In this document: piece after piece, positions 27,490-34,387 of the stretch | Layout of the letters: each line of letters starts with the position of its first letter | Numbering within the stretch: the first letter of the stretch is position 1 | Source of the DNA: Streptomyces sp. WMMC500 | Lineage (GTDB): Bacteria > Actinomycetota > Actinomycetes > Streptomycetales > Streptomycetaceae | Length of the DNA: 64,000 nt | Assembly: GCF_027497195.1 (NCBI RefSeq) | Contig: NZ_CP114905.1 | Span: 3,396,001 to 3,460,000, forward strand | Direction: 5' to 3' | Position numbers and translations under genes: made by a program | Notes under the pieces: model-generated | What the model saw: the letters and a program-made list of their open reading frames with translations, nothing else | Databases searched by the model: none | Told to the model about the DNA's origin: nothing

Positions 27490-27743
27490 GCACTTCCAAC
27501 CTGGCCTGGTACAAGTCCAGCTACAGCAGCGGCAGTTCGGGCGACTGCGTCGAGGTCGCCGTCTCCTGGCACAAGTCCAGCTACAGCGGCAGCGAATCCG
27601 GCGACTGTGTCGAGGTCGCGACCTGCCCCGAGGCCGTCCACGTCCGCGACTCCAAGGACAAGACCGGCCCCCACCTCACCTTCACCCCCGACGCCTGGGC
27701 CGCCTTCGTCGCCTACGCCCGCGACGCAGCCGACCCTGCCTAA
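27486..27743 (+). CDS. DUF397 protein with internally duplicated motif
   Basis: 85 residues. The DUF397 signature W-x-KSSYSx-GxxGDCVEVA occurs twice (about 8-25 and 27-45), followed by VHVRDSKD and LTFTPDAWAAFV. Normal DUF397 proteins of about 60 residues carry it once. Start at the ATGA overlap with the XRE gene. It is the usual partner of the DUF5753 regulator and probably binds and modulates it. Confidence 0.9.
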   Translation: MSTSNLAWYKSSYSSGSSGDCVEVAVSWHKSSYSGSESGDCVEVATCPEAVHVRDSKDKTGPHLTFTPDAWAAFVAYARDAADPA

Positions 27744-27950
27744 GGGCTGCCCCGTAGTCGGAAGGCCGACTGAAGCCGGAGCGTTCGGCCTCGGCCCCCA
27801 CCTCGATGAACCGCCCCAGCAGCGCCAGCCGTTCCCCGCGCCGGTGCCGGACGCAGCCGATTGACCGACATTGACCGGGGCGCACGACGGCCCGGTGGCC
27901 GGCTGCCAGGATCCTCCCAGCCGGGGGTCCACCCGGCATGGGGAGGAAAG

Positions 27951-28403
27951 ATGAAAGCGATCAGAAGTGTCGGCATCGTCGTGGGCGCTCTCGCGATGAG
28001 CCTGGCCGCGGCGGCTGGAACGACGGTCCACGCCCAAAGCCCGGCATCCGCGTCGGTCACCGCGGCACCTGCTGCTCCCGCCGCCTACCCGACCACCCCT
28101 GTCGATGTCACGTACGGGGCCACTTACGTCCGTGGCACTCTGACCTGGTACTACAGGTCGGTCGGCTTCACGGGGACGTGGCGGGCCATCCCCAGCAGCG
28201 GCTGCCGAAGGGTGTGGATTGGGACATACGACTCCGATGGCAGCCTGATGGGCGCCAGGAGCACCAGCACCCTGTGCGACGGGGTGAAGCCCGTCAATTT
28301 GACGATCCCGGCTGATGCACCTGGTGGGGCCACCACGGTCCGGGTCTGTCTTGACGACGGGAATGCCGCCCCGCTCAAGTGCTCGCTGTACGGCCATCCC
28401 TGA
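27951..28403 (+). CDS. Small secreted protein of unknown function
   Basis: 150 residues with a Sec signal peptide (MKAIRSVGIVVGALAMSLAA, cleavage probably after VHA). The mature part is small and Cys-containing (SSGCRRVW, STLCDGV, VCLDDG, LKCSLYGHP). It includes YVRGTLTWYYRSVGFTGTWR and a beta-sandwich-like LTIPADAPGGATTVRVCLDD segment. GGGAGGAAAG directly before the ATG is a strong ribosome-binding site. I recognise no family. It stands between regulator genes and a toxin remnant, within the accessory island. Confidence 0.75.
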   Translation: MKAIRSVGIVVGALAMSLAAAAGTTVHAQSPASASVTAAPAAPAAYPTTPVDVTYGATYVRGTLTWYYRSVGFTGTWRAIPSSGCRRVWIGTYDSDGSLMGARSTSTLCDGVKPVNLTIPADAPGGATTVRVCLDDGNAAPLKCSLYGHP

Positions 28404-28434
28404 TCAGCCACCCAACCGCTCTCCCGCGCAGCCC

Positions 28435-28685
28435 TTAGAAGGACGTGCGCCCGATGTGCGTGACCAGGATGCGGATGACCTGGTCGTCGACCAGGTACAG
28501 CACCCGGTAAGAGCCCACGCGCAGGCGCCGGTACACGTTGCCGCAGGGCGTGGAGTGGGCGGGCCGGGGATCGACGGCGAGGGCGTCGACGGCTTCGTAC
28601 AGAGCGGCTAAGCCGTGCGGATCCTCCTTGAGGAACCGCACGGCTGCGTTCGTGGCCTCGGGCTCCCAACGATCCGGTAGGTCAC
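28435..28685 (-). pseudogene. RelE/ParE-like toxin, apparently frameshifted near its start
   Basis: The readable part, from WEPEATNAAVRFLKEDPHG through VYRRLRVGSYRVLYLVDD to VIRILVTHIGRTSF, is a classic RelE/ParE toxin of about 83 residues. The natural start is the GTG at 28685, which overlaps the upstream stop (GTGA) and reads VTYRIV. After codon 6 that frame departs from the conserved WEPEAT: one base is missing in ATCGTTGGGAG. The open frame that carries the toxin core can only start inside unrelated upstream sequence. So either the toxin is inactivated or there is a sequencing error. Confidence 0.75.
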
Positions 28686-28840
28686 TGCCGGGCGGCGGCG
28701 ATGGCCGGCCGGTTCCGGTTGGCCCACGCCGCCAGGGCCTCCAGTGGTTCACGGATCTCGTCGATCAGGGGAGGGGTGGCGTACTCCACCCGCGGCGGTG
28801 CGTCGGGGTGGACGGTCCGCGTGATCAGCCCGACCGCCAC
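28682..28840 (-). CDS. Possible antitoxin-position gene, start uncertain
   Basis: The frame ends in VEYATPPLIDEIREPLEALA and NRNRPAIAAARQ, and its TGA overlaps the GTG of the toxin remnant, the usual antitoxin-toxin arrangement. The GTG at 28840 gives 52 residues; the frame stays open further upstream with unconvincing composition. It does not match the common Phd/YefM or RelB antitoxins that I know. It may itself be truncated. Confidence 0.4.
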   Translation of the reverse strand: MAVGLITRTVHPDAPPRVEYATPPLIDEIREPLEALAAWANRNRPAIAAARQ

Positions 28841-28955
28841 GGGGGCTGGGTCGGCACTTCCGACGTGCTGCTCGGGGTTCTGCCCTTCCTGGCCGCCGAC
28901 ACGTGGTGACCGGTGCTGGAATCCGGCCTGGGCGAACGGTGAACGGTGAGCGCGG

Positions 28956-29360
28956 TCAGCCGGTCGGGCAGCGGTACTCCGGGCGGAAACGGTGCGGGGA
29001 GCAGCCGATGAGGCAGACGGAGAGGGAACGCCCCCCGGCCAGCCACCACCCACCGGCGACGTCCTCACCGCCCGCGACCGCCCGCACCGCGCCCGCGACC
29101 CGCGCGGGCACGCACTGGCGGTCGTACGGAAGCAGCGCGCCGGCGTGAGCCCGTACGCGCCCGCCCCACCAGGCGGCGGCCTCGTCGGGGTCGCGCCAGG
29201 TGCCCTCCACGAAGGAGGCGGGCTTCAGGAGCCAGTGGGCGAGTTCCAGCGGCGGTACGCGGCACGCGGCGAACTCGCCGTGCGCGGGACGCCGCGGCCC
29301 GTCCTTGCCCAACTCGCGCCCGCTGCCGAGCCAGGTGTAGCCGTGGTGGTGGTCGCTCAC
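28956..29360 (-). CDS. Conserved-looking small protein of unknown function
   Basis: 134 residues, no signal peptide or membrane helix. The composition is that of a real protein: LELAHWLLKPASFVEGTWRD, VRAHAGALLPYDRQCVPARV, and a Cys-containing end CLIGCSPHRFRPEYRCPTG. GTG start at 29360 with GAGG 7 nt upstream. It follows a 32-residue Cys peptide gene by 63 nt and is probably cotranscribed with it. Function unknown; the family is not recognised. Confidence 0.65.
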   Translation of the reverse strand: MSDHHHGYTWLGSGRELGKDGPRRPAHGEFAACRVPPLELAHWLLKPASFVEGTWRDPDEAAAWWGGRVRAHAGALLPYDRQCVPARVAGAVRAVAGGEDVAGGWWLAGGRSLSVCLIGCSPHRFRPEYRCPTG

Positions 29361-29423
29361 GGGGATACCTCGTCGCTGTACGGGGGGTGAGGGGCGGCCC
29401 GGCCGCCCCTCACCCGACGTGCC

Positions 29424-29522
29424 TCACTGACGGCCGCAGCCGTCTCCGTCACCGCAGCCGCCGGCGGACTTGCCGTCGTCGTCTTCCGGGTCTGCCTTGA
29501 CCTGGTCCAGCAGGTGCCGCAT
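29424..29522 (-). CDS. Putative 32-residue peptide with Cys-Gly-Asp tail
   Basis: Short reading frame starting MRHLLDQVKADPEDDDGKSA and ending GGCGDGDGCGRQ. AGGGGGCACC directly precedes the ATG, a good ribosome-binding site. A charged helical leader followed by a small Gly/Cys/Asp tail with two cysteines is the layout of ribosomal peptide precursors, but no modifying enzyme is recognisable nearby. It lies between two small genes on the same strand. It may instead be a small metal-binding or regulatory protein. Confidence 0.5.
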   Translation of the reverse strand: MRHLLDQVKADPEDDDGKSAGGCGDGDGCGRQ

Positions 29523-29567
29523 GGTGCCCCCTGTCGGGTGCGCGGCACGAGGCGTCTCCTCGTACCG

Positions 29568-29849
29568 TCATGCCCGCAGAACCCCGTTGCCCCGGGGTTC
29601 TGGCCCGCCCTGAGCCGCCCGCCGTCCAAGCCCGGCGGCCGGGGCGGGAGCCATTCCTCTCCGGCTCGGCCCCCGCGCCCCGCGACACAGCGGGCAGCCG
29701 CAGGGCGGCCACTCGGAGGTGAGCAGCGGAGCGCAGTCCCCCGCGAAGTACCGCCGTATCGGGCCCCAGGTGCGGCCTCCGGTGCGCGAGACCCGAAGGG
29801 TCAGCAGCGCTCGGGCGGGTGGGGTGGGTGCGCCGGGTTGGGGCTCCAT
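29568..29849 (-). CDS. Small protein with CxCxxC motif
   Basis: About 93 residues. ALLTLRVSRTGG then PLLTSEWPPCGCPLCRG resembles short streptomycete proteins that end near W-PPC-x-C-x-x-C; here an Arg/Pro/Gly-rich tail follows. The cysteines could bind zinc. The ATG at 29849 is chosen; an in-frame upstream ATG at 29879 exists. It is the first of three small genes on the minus strand (spacings 45 and 63 nt). Confidence 0.5.
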   Translation of the reverse strand: MEPQPGAPTPPARALLTLRVSRTGGRTWGPIRRYFAGDCAPLLTSEWPPCGCPLCRGARGPSRRGMAPAPAAGLGRRAAQGGPEPRGNGVLRA

Positions 29850-29893
29850 GACATGGACGCTAGACAGCCGCTCAGGCACCTGGCCAGCAATGT

Positions 29894-29905
29894 GCAGATT
29901 TCTGC
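29894..29905. promoter_or_regulatory. Candidate operator GCAGA-TT-TCTGC
   Basis: Perfect 5-bp inverted repeat in an AT-richer stretch upstream of the DUF6879/XRE module, with a further half-site (GAACTGCA) beside it and a TTGACT -35-like word at 29935. It is a possible binding site for the XRE regulator at 30788. Confidence 0.4.
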
Positions 29906-30000
29906 GAACTGCATGTCAGACCCAAAAGAGTGACTTGACTACCTACTTGCAGGGCAGGAACCTGATGCACAGAACTGCACGAGAACTACAGGAGGCACTC

Positions 30001-30261
30001 ATGCCATTAGTCTTCGTCGGCATCGACCCCAACACGGGCGACAAGAACAGCCCCACCGTGTGGGTCGACACCGACGCCCAGGAACTCGTCCTCCAGGGGT
30101 GGAAGCCCGGACCGGGACTCGAGGCGCAGTGTGCCGCGACCACGGTCCCCGGACACGCGCACGGAATCCCGGACAGCGAGGCTGTCGTGCGCATCCCTGC
30201 CCGCATGATCGACAAGGTCAAGGAGGCATGCGATGTCCTCGGACACGCCGGCGTTCGATGA
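30001..30261 (+). CDS. Small partner protein of DUF6879
   Basis: 86 residues: MPLVFVGIDPNTGDKNSPTV then ELVLQGWKPG and DSEAVVRIPARMIDKVKEAC. Same layout as the 89-residue protein at 21527 and also located directly upstream of a DUF6879 gene. AGGAGG lies 5 nt before the ATG at 30001; an ATG at 29965 in the same frame is less likely. It overlaps the next gene by 29 nt. Function unknown. Confidence 0.8.
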   Translation: MPLVFVGIDPNTGDKNSPTVWVDTDAQELVLQGWKPGPGLEAQCAATTVPGHAHGIPDSEAVVRIPARMIDKVKEACDVLGHAGVR

Positions 30262-30760
30262 GCTGATGGCTGGTGCCACGCAGTCGGCCGTGCACTTGGA
30301 GATGCGGGACGTCTACGGGATCGACCAGGAGAAGGAGTCGTTCGCCGCCTGGAAGAACGGCTTCCGCTACGACCCGGCGGATCGGGGCTCGTGGTGGCGG
30401 CCGTGGCTCGACCTGATCGCCGAAACGGTCGGCCGAGGCGTCGTCGTACGCCGGGCCCGCATCGTCAGCGAACCGGTCACCGACTACATCCGGTACGAGC
30501 ACTCGGGCACCTTCACCAACGTCGCCGCCGGGGAGCAGGTCCGCTGGCTGCCGCGTCGGCAGGCGTCGGATCTGACCTTGCCGGGCAACGACTTCTGGCT
30601 CTTCGACGGCCGCCTGGTGCACTGGAACCACTTCACCGGGGACGGAGGATCCGGCGGCCACGAGTTGAGCGACGACCCGGCCGCTGCGAAACTGTGCGCC
30701 ACGGCGTTCGAAGCCGTGTGGCAGCGGGCCATCCCGCATGACGAGTACGAGATCCGCTGA
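30233..30760 (+). CDS. DUF6879 family protein, copy 1
   Basis: 175 residues. FDELMAGATQSAVHLEMRDV opens the protein. VRRARIVSEPVTDYIRYEHS, WLPRRQASDLTLPGNDFWLF and AFEAVWQRAIPHDEYEIR are family blocks. It overlaps the small upstream gene and is followed 27 nt later by an XRE/DUF5753 gene. A second copy starts at 31701 with high similarity. No catalytic residues are evident. The family is a common neighbour of XRE regulators in streptomycetes and its role is unknown. Confidence 0.85.
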   Translation: MSSDTPAFDELMAGATQSAVHLEMRDVYGIDQEKESFAAWKNGFRYDPADRGSWWRPWLDLIAETVGRGVVVRRARIVSEPVTDYIRYEHSGTFTNVAAGEQVRWLPRRQASDLTLPGNDFWLFDGRLVHWNHFTGDGGSGGHELSDDPAAAKLCATAFEAVWQRAIPHDEYEIR

Positions 30761-30787
30761 CATAGAAAGCACCGGACAGGCCAGACA

Positions 30788-31639
30788 TTGCCCATCTCCC
30801 CGTCCTCCTCCGCCCAGGCCGCTCGCGAAGCGGTCGCCAAGCGACTGCGCGACCTGCGCAAGGGGGCGGGGCTGACGGTGGTCGAGCTGGCCTCCCGCTG
30901 CCACTGGCATCACGCCAAGACCTCCCGCATCGAGAACGCGCACACCGCGCCGTCCGCGAAGGACATAAGAGCCTGGTGCCGCGCCTGCGGGGTCGAAGAC
31001 GAGGCCGAGGATCTGATCGCGCGATCGCTCCACGCAGAGTCGATGTACAGCGAGTGGCGGCACCAGGTACGAGGAGGGCTCAAGGCCCTGCAGGATGACT
31101 TGGTCCAGTTCTTCCACGAAACCCGCCTGTTCCGCGTCTACTCCTCGACGCTGGTGCCCGGGCTGCTGCAGACGGAGGGTTACGCGGCGGCGCTGCTGTC
31201 CGGGATCGCGGACTTCCGGCAGATCCCGAACGACGCCGCCGAGGCGGCGGCCGCCCGCGTACGGCGTTCGCAGGTGATTCACGAAGCAGGAAAAAGGTTC
31301 ACTCTGCTCATAGAAGAAGGCGTACTCCGCCACCAGATCGGAGACACCGGCGCCATGGCCGGTCAACTGGGCTACCTGCTGACCGCCGGCGCGCTGCCGG
31401 CCGTATCGCTGGGCGTGATCCCGGCAGCGACCCGCGCCCGCTCCATGCACCCCCGGGAGACCTTCCACGTCTACGACGACACGCTGGTATCCGTGGAGCT
31501 GGTGTCAGCGGAGATCAACGTCGTGCAGCCATCCGAAATCGCCCTCTACCTCAAGGCGTTCAACCAACTCCAGCAACTCGCCGTCTACGGCGCCGAGGCG
31601 CGGGCTCTGATCCTCAAGGCCATCGAAGCCCTCGACTGA
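30788..31639 (+). CDS. XRE-family regulator with DUF5753, copy 1 (intact)
   Basis: 283 residues from TTG 30788. HTH at about residues 12-65 (VAKRLRDLRKGAGLTVVELA, HHAKTSRIENAHTAPSAKDI), then DUF5753: SEWRHQVRGGLKALQDDLVQ, VYSSTLVPGLLQTEGYAAAL, VRRSQVIHEAGKRFTLLIEE, GALPAVSLGVIPAAT, ETFHVYDDTLVSVELV. It lies between the two DUF6879 copies. It probably represses its own module and responds to a partner protein. Confidence 0.87.
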   Translation: MPISPSSSAQAAREAVAKRLRDLRKGAGLTVVELASRCHWHHAKTSRIENAHTAPSAKDIRAWCRACGVEDEAEDLIARSLHAESMYSEWRHQVRGGLKALQDDLVQFFHETRLFRVYSSTLVPGLLQTEGYAAALLSGIADFRQIPNDAAEAAAARVRRSQVIHEAGKRFTLLIEEGVLRHQIGDTGAMAGQLGYLLTAGALPAVSLGVIPAATRARSMHPRETFHVYDDTLVSVELVSAEINVVQPSEIALYLKAFNQLQQLAVYGAEARALILKAIEALD

Positions 31640-31700
31640 CCCCGCCGGACGACGCAGCCGAGACTCGCCCCCCACACGCAGATACACCGGGAGGACACCC

Positions 31701-32216
31701 ATGCGAACGTTCGATGAATTACTCGACAGCGCTCAGCAGTCGGCAGTGCACCTTGAGATGCGCGACGTCTACGCCGTCGACTACGAGAGCCCTCACTTCA
31801 CGCAATGGCGCGAGTCCGGCACGCGGACTCTCGATCCGCCGCCCGACTACTTCCGCGACTGGGTGCAGTTGATCCGTCGCACCGTCGCGCGCGGGGTGAC
31901 GGTGCGCCGCGCGCGGGTTGTGTCCGAGCCGGTCACCGAGTACATCCGGTACGAGCACGCGGGCACGCCGATCAACATCGCCGCCGGTGAGCAGGTCCGC
32001 TGGCTGCCGCGTCGCCGGGCCTCGGATCTGGCCCTGCCAGGCAACGACTTCTGGCTTATCGACGGGCAGGTGATCCGCTGGAACCACTTCACCGGCGACG
32101 GCGGCTTGGCCGATCCAGAAATGAGCGACGACCCCGCCGCTGCCAAACTCTGTGCCACGGCCTTCGAAGCCGTCTGGCAGCGGGCCATCCCGCACGACAC
32201 ATACGAGATCCGCTGA
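31701..32216 (+). CDS. DUF6879 family protein, copy 2
   Basis: 171 residues, closely similar to copy 1 over its whole length (TFDELLDSAQQSAVHLEMRD, VRRARVVSEPVTEYIRYEHA, GNDFWLIDGQVIRWNHF, AFEAVWQRAIPHDTYEIR). It starts with ATG after GGGAGG. It arose by tandem duplication of the DUF6879-XRE segment. The small partner gene was not duplicated with it. Confidence 0.85.
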   Translation: MRTFDELLDSAQQSAVHLEMRDVYAVDYESPHFTQWRESGTRTLDPPPDYFRDWVQLIRRTVARGVTVRRARVVSEPVTEYIRYEHAGTPINIAAGEQVRWLPRRRASDLALPGNDFWLIDGQVIRWNHFTGDGGLADPEMSDDPAAAKLCATAFEAVWQRAIPHDTYEIR

Positions 32217-32268
32217 CGTAAAAGACATCGGACAGACCGCAGGGGTCGAAGGCGAGTCGGAGGATCTG

Positions 32269-32892
32269 ATGGAAAAATCACTGCCCACCGAGACGACGTA
32301 CAGCGAGTGGCGGCACCGGCAGCGCGGCGGCCTCAAGGCGATGCAAGAAGACCTGGTGCAGTTCTTCCACGACACGCGCCTGTTCCGCATCTACTCCTCG
32401 ACGCTGGTGCCCGGCCTGGTCCAGACGGAGGGGTACGCGGCGGCGCTGCTCTCCGGCATCGCGGAGTTCCATGGGATCCCGAACGACGGCCCCGAAGCGG
32501 CAGCCGCCCGCGTGCGGCGTTCGCAGGTGATTCACCAGCCGGGCCACGAGGTCATCCTGCTCGTCGAAGAGGGCGTGCTCCGCCACCAGATCGGAGACAC
32601 CCGGGCCATGGCCGGTCAACTGGAGTACCTGCTGACCGCAGGTGCGCTTCCGGCCTTATCCCTGGGCGTGATCCCGTTTTCCACCCAGGCCCGCCCGATG
32701 TCCCCGAGTGAAACCTTCCATGTCTACGACGACACGCTGGTGTCCGTGGAGTTGGTAGCGGCCAAAGTGAAAATCGCCCAGCCCGCCGAAATCGCCCTCT
32801 ACCTCAGAACGTTCCAGCAGCTCCAGCAACTCGCCGTCTACGGCGCCGAGGCGCGGGCTCTCATCCACAAGGCCATCGAGGCCCTCGACTGA
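32269..32892 (+). CDS. DUF5753 protein lacking the HTH domain, copy 2
   Basis: 207 residues from ATG 32269. All DUF5753 blocks of copy 1 are present (SEWRHRQRGGLKAMQEDLVQ, IYSSTLVPGLVQTEGYAAAL, VRRSQVIHQPGHEVILLVEE, ETFHVYDDTLVSVELV), but the N-terminal 70 residues with the HTH are gone. The junction is visible at about 32243: sequence like that just after the copy-1 DUF6879 stop runs directly into sequence like copy-1 position 30989, so about 200 bp was lost. GGAGG at 32259 sits 5 nt before the ATG, so a ligand-domain-only protein could still be made. Confidence 0.75.
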   Translation: MEKSLPTETTYSEWRHRQRGGLKAMQEDLVQFFHDTRLFRIYSSTLVPGLVQTEGYAAALLSGIAEFHGIPNDGPEAAAARVRRSQVIHQPGHEVILLVEEGVLRHQIGDTRAMAGQLEYLLTAGALPALSLGVIPFSTQARPMSPSETFHVYDDTLVSVELVAAKVKIAQPAEIALYLRTFQQLQQLAVYGAEARALIHKAIEALD

Positions 32893-32920
32893 GCCCGCGC
32901 CCCGCCTCCGACGCGGCGGG

Positions 32921-34126
32921 TCAGCCGGCCAGGGTTTCGCGGAGTTGGTTCAGGCCCCAGTCGAGGTCTTCCTTCGTGATCACCAGCGGCGGCGCGATGC
33001 GGATCGTCGAGCCGTGGGTGTCCTTGACCAGGACGCCGCGCGCCATCAGCTTCTGCGAGATCTCCCGCCCCGTGCCGTGTGCCGGGTCGATGTCCACGCC
33101 CGCCCACAGGCCCCGGCCGCGGACCTCGCGGACCGCGCCCGTGCCCGTCAGGAGGCCCAGTTCGCGGTGCAGGTGGTCGCCGAGTTCCGTGGCGCGCTGC
33201 TGGTACTCGCCCGTGCGCAGCATCGCGATGACCTCCAGGCCCACCGCGCACGCCAGCGGGTTGCCGCCGAAGGTGGAGCCGTGTTCGCCGGGGTGGAAGA
33301 CGCCCAGCACGTCGCGGCTCGCGACGACCGCCGAGACCGGGACCACGCCGCCGCCCAGCGCCTTGCCGAGGATGTAGACGTCCGGCACCACGTCCTCGTG
33401 CTCGCACGCGAACGTGCGGCCCGTGCGGCCCAGGCCCGACTGGATCTCGTCGGCCATGAACAGCACGTTCCGGGCCGCCGTCAGCTCCCGTACCCCCGCC
33501 AGGTAGCCCGGCGGCGGCACCAGCACGCCCGCCTCGCCCTGGATCGGCTCCAGCAGCACGGCGACCGTGTCCTCGTCGACGGCCGCGTCCAGGGCGGCGA
33601 GGTCGCCGTACGGGACGATGGCGAAGCCGGGGGTGTACGGGCCGTAGTCGGCGCGGGCCTCGGGGTCGGTGGAGAAGCTGACGATGGTGGTCGTACGGCC
33701 GTGGAAGTTGTTCTCGGCCACGACGATCTTCGCGCGCCCCTCGGGCACGCCCTTGACGCGGTAGCCCCACTTCCGGGCCGTCTTCACGGCGGTCTCGACG
33801 GCCTCCGCGCCCGTGTTCATGGGCAGCACCATGTCCTTGCCGCACAGCTCGGCGAGCTGCGTGCAGAACTCCGCGAAGCGGTCGTGGTGGAACGCGCGCG
33901 AGGTGAGCGTCACGCGGTCGAGCTGGGCGCGGGCCGCGTCAAGGAGGCGGGGGTTGCCGTGGCCGAAGTTGAGGGCGGAGTAGCCGGCCAGCATGTCCAG
34001 GTAGCGGTTGCCCTCGACGTCGGTCATCCACGCGCCCTCGGCGGAGGCGACGACCACGGGCAGGGGGTGGTAGTTGTGCGCGCTGTGGGCATCGGCCGCG
34101 GCGATGGCTGCGTCGGTTCGCGTCAC
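32921..34126 (-). CDS. rocD: Ornithine aminotransferase
   Basis: Converts ornithine plus 2-oxoglutarate to glutamate-5-semialdehyde and glutamate (arginine catabolism/proline synthesis). 401 residues, class III PLP aminotransferase. Signatures are HNYHPLPVVVASAEGAWMTD, MNTGAEAVETAVKTARKWGY, NNFHGRTTTIVSFSTD, LEPIQGEAGV, FMADEIQSGLGRTG, the Schiff-base Lys in YILGKALGGGVVPVSAV, and HGSTFGGNPLACAVGLEV. The Tyr/Gly-rich N-terminal block distinguishes OAT from acetylornithine transaminase. Divergent from glyA; 11-bp direct repeats lie upstream. Confidence 0.94.
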   Translation of the reverse strand: MTRTDAAIAAADAHSAHNYHPLPVVVASAEGAWMTDVEGNRYLDMLAGYSALNFGHGNPRLLDAARAQLDRVTLTSRAFHHDRFAEFCTQLAELCGKDMVLPMNTGAEAVETAVKTARKWGYRVKGVPEGRAKIVVAENNFHGRTTTIVSFSTDPEARADYGPYTPGFAIVPYGDLAALDAAVDEDTVAVLLEPIQGEAGVLVPPPGYLAGVRELTAARNVLFMADEIQSGLGRTGRTFACEHEDVVPDVYILGKALGGGVVPVSAVVASRDVLGVFHPGEHGSTFGGNPLACAVGLEVIAMLRTGEYQQRATELGDHLHRELGLLTGTGAVREVRGRGLWAGVDIDPAHGTGREISQKLMARGVLVKDTHGSTIRIAPPLVITKEDLDWGLNQLRETLAG

Positions 34127-34192
34127 GGGATCTCCGTTCCGTTGCGCCGTGAAGGGCGGTGCGGGTGGGGCAGGGGTGGTGCCCCTGTGTCC

Positions 34193-34220
34193 ATCTTCGC
34201 TCGATCTTCGCTCGATCGAT
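34193..34220. repeat. 11-bp direct repeats in the rocD-glyA intergenic region
   Basis: ATCTTCGCTCG occurs twice in exact tandem (34193-34203 and 34204-34214), followed by ATCGAT. One helical turn per unit suggests a protein site. It lies 67 bp before the rocD start and upstream of the glyA riboswitch. Confidence 0.55.
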
Positions 34221-34265
34221 GGTCGAAGGATCCATCACGGGCGGGCGTGCCCGCTAGGGTGGAAA

Positions 34266-34352
34266 AACGTGCGGCGACTGGCGAACGTGGAACGAACCAC
34301 GGGGAAGCCGCGCGCCGCAGCAGCCGAGTGGTGCCGCCCGCCTGGGTGCCCC
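34266..34352 (+). promoter_or_regulatory. ZTP (pfl) riboswitch upstream of glyA
   Basis: Matches the ZTP-sensing aptamer. ACGTGCGGCGACTGGCGAAC begins it, then GTGG-AACGAA-CCAC forms the inner hairpin, then GGGGAAGCCGC closes P1 (GCGGC with GCCGC). After a variable linker comes the conserved 3' hairpin CCCGCCTGGGTGCCCC. ZTP riboswitches turn on one-carbon and purine genes when formyl-THF is scarce. It ends about 36 nt before glyA, whose ribosome-binding site (GGAGGG at 34375) would be the controlled element. Confidence 0.88.
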
Positions 34353-34387
34353 GGGTCCGACGCTGACTCGCCCCGGAGGGACACGCC

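Noticed and set aside
28682..29068. Long version of the antitoxin-position frame (128 codons)
   Set aside because: The upstream two-thirds is Arg/Ser/Pro-rich and overlaps the 134-residue gene in another frame. Only the 3' part has normal composition.
34378..34387. Intrinsic terminator after the ZTP aptamer
   Set aside because: No stable hairpin followed by a T-run was seen between the aptamer and the glyA start, so transcriptional attenuation is not supported.
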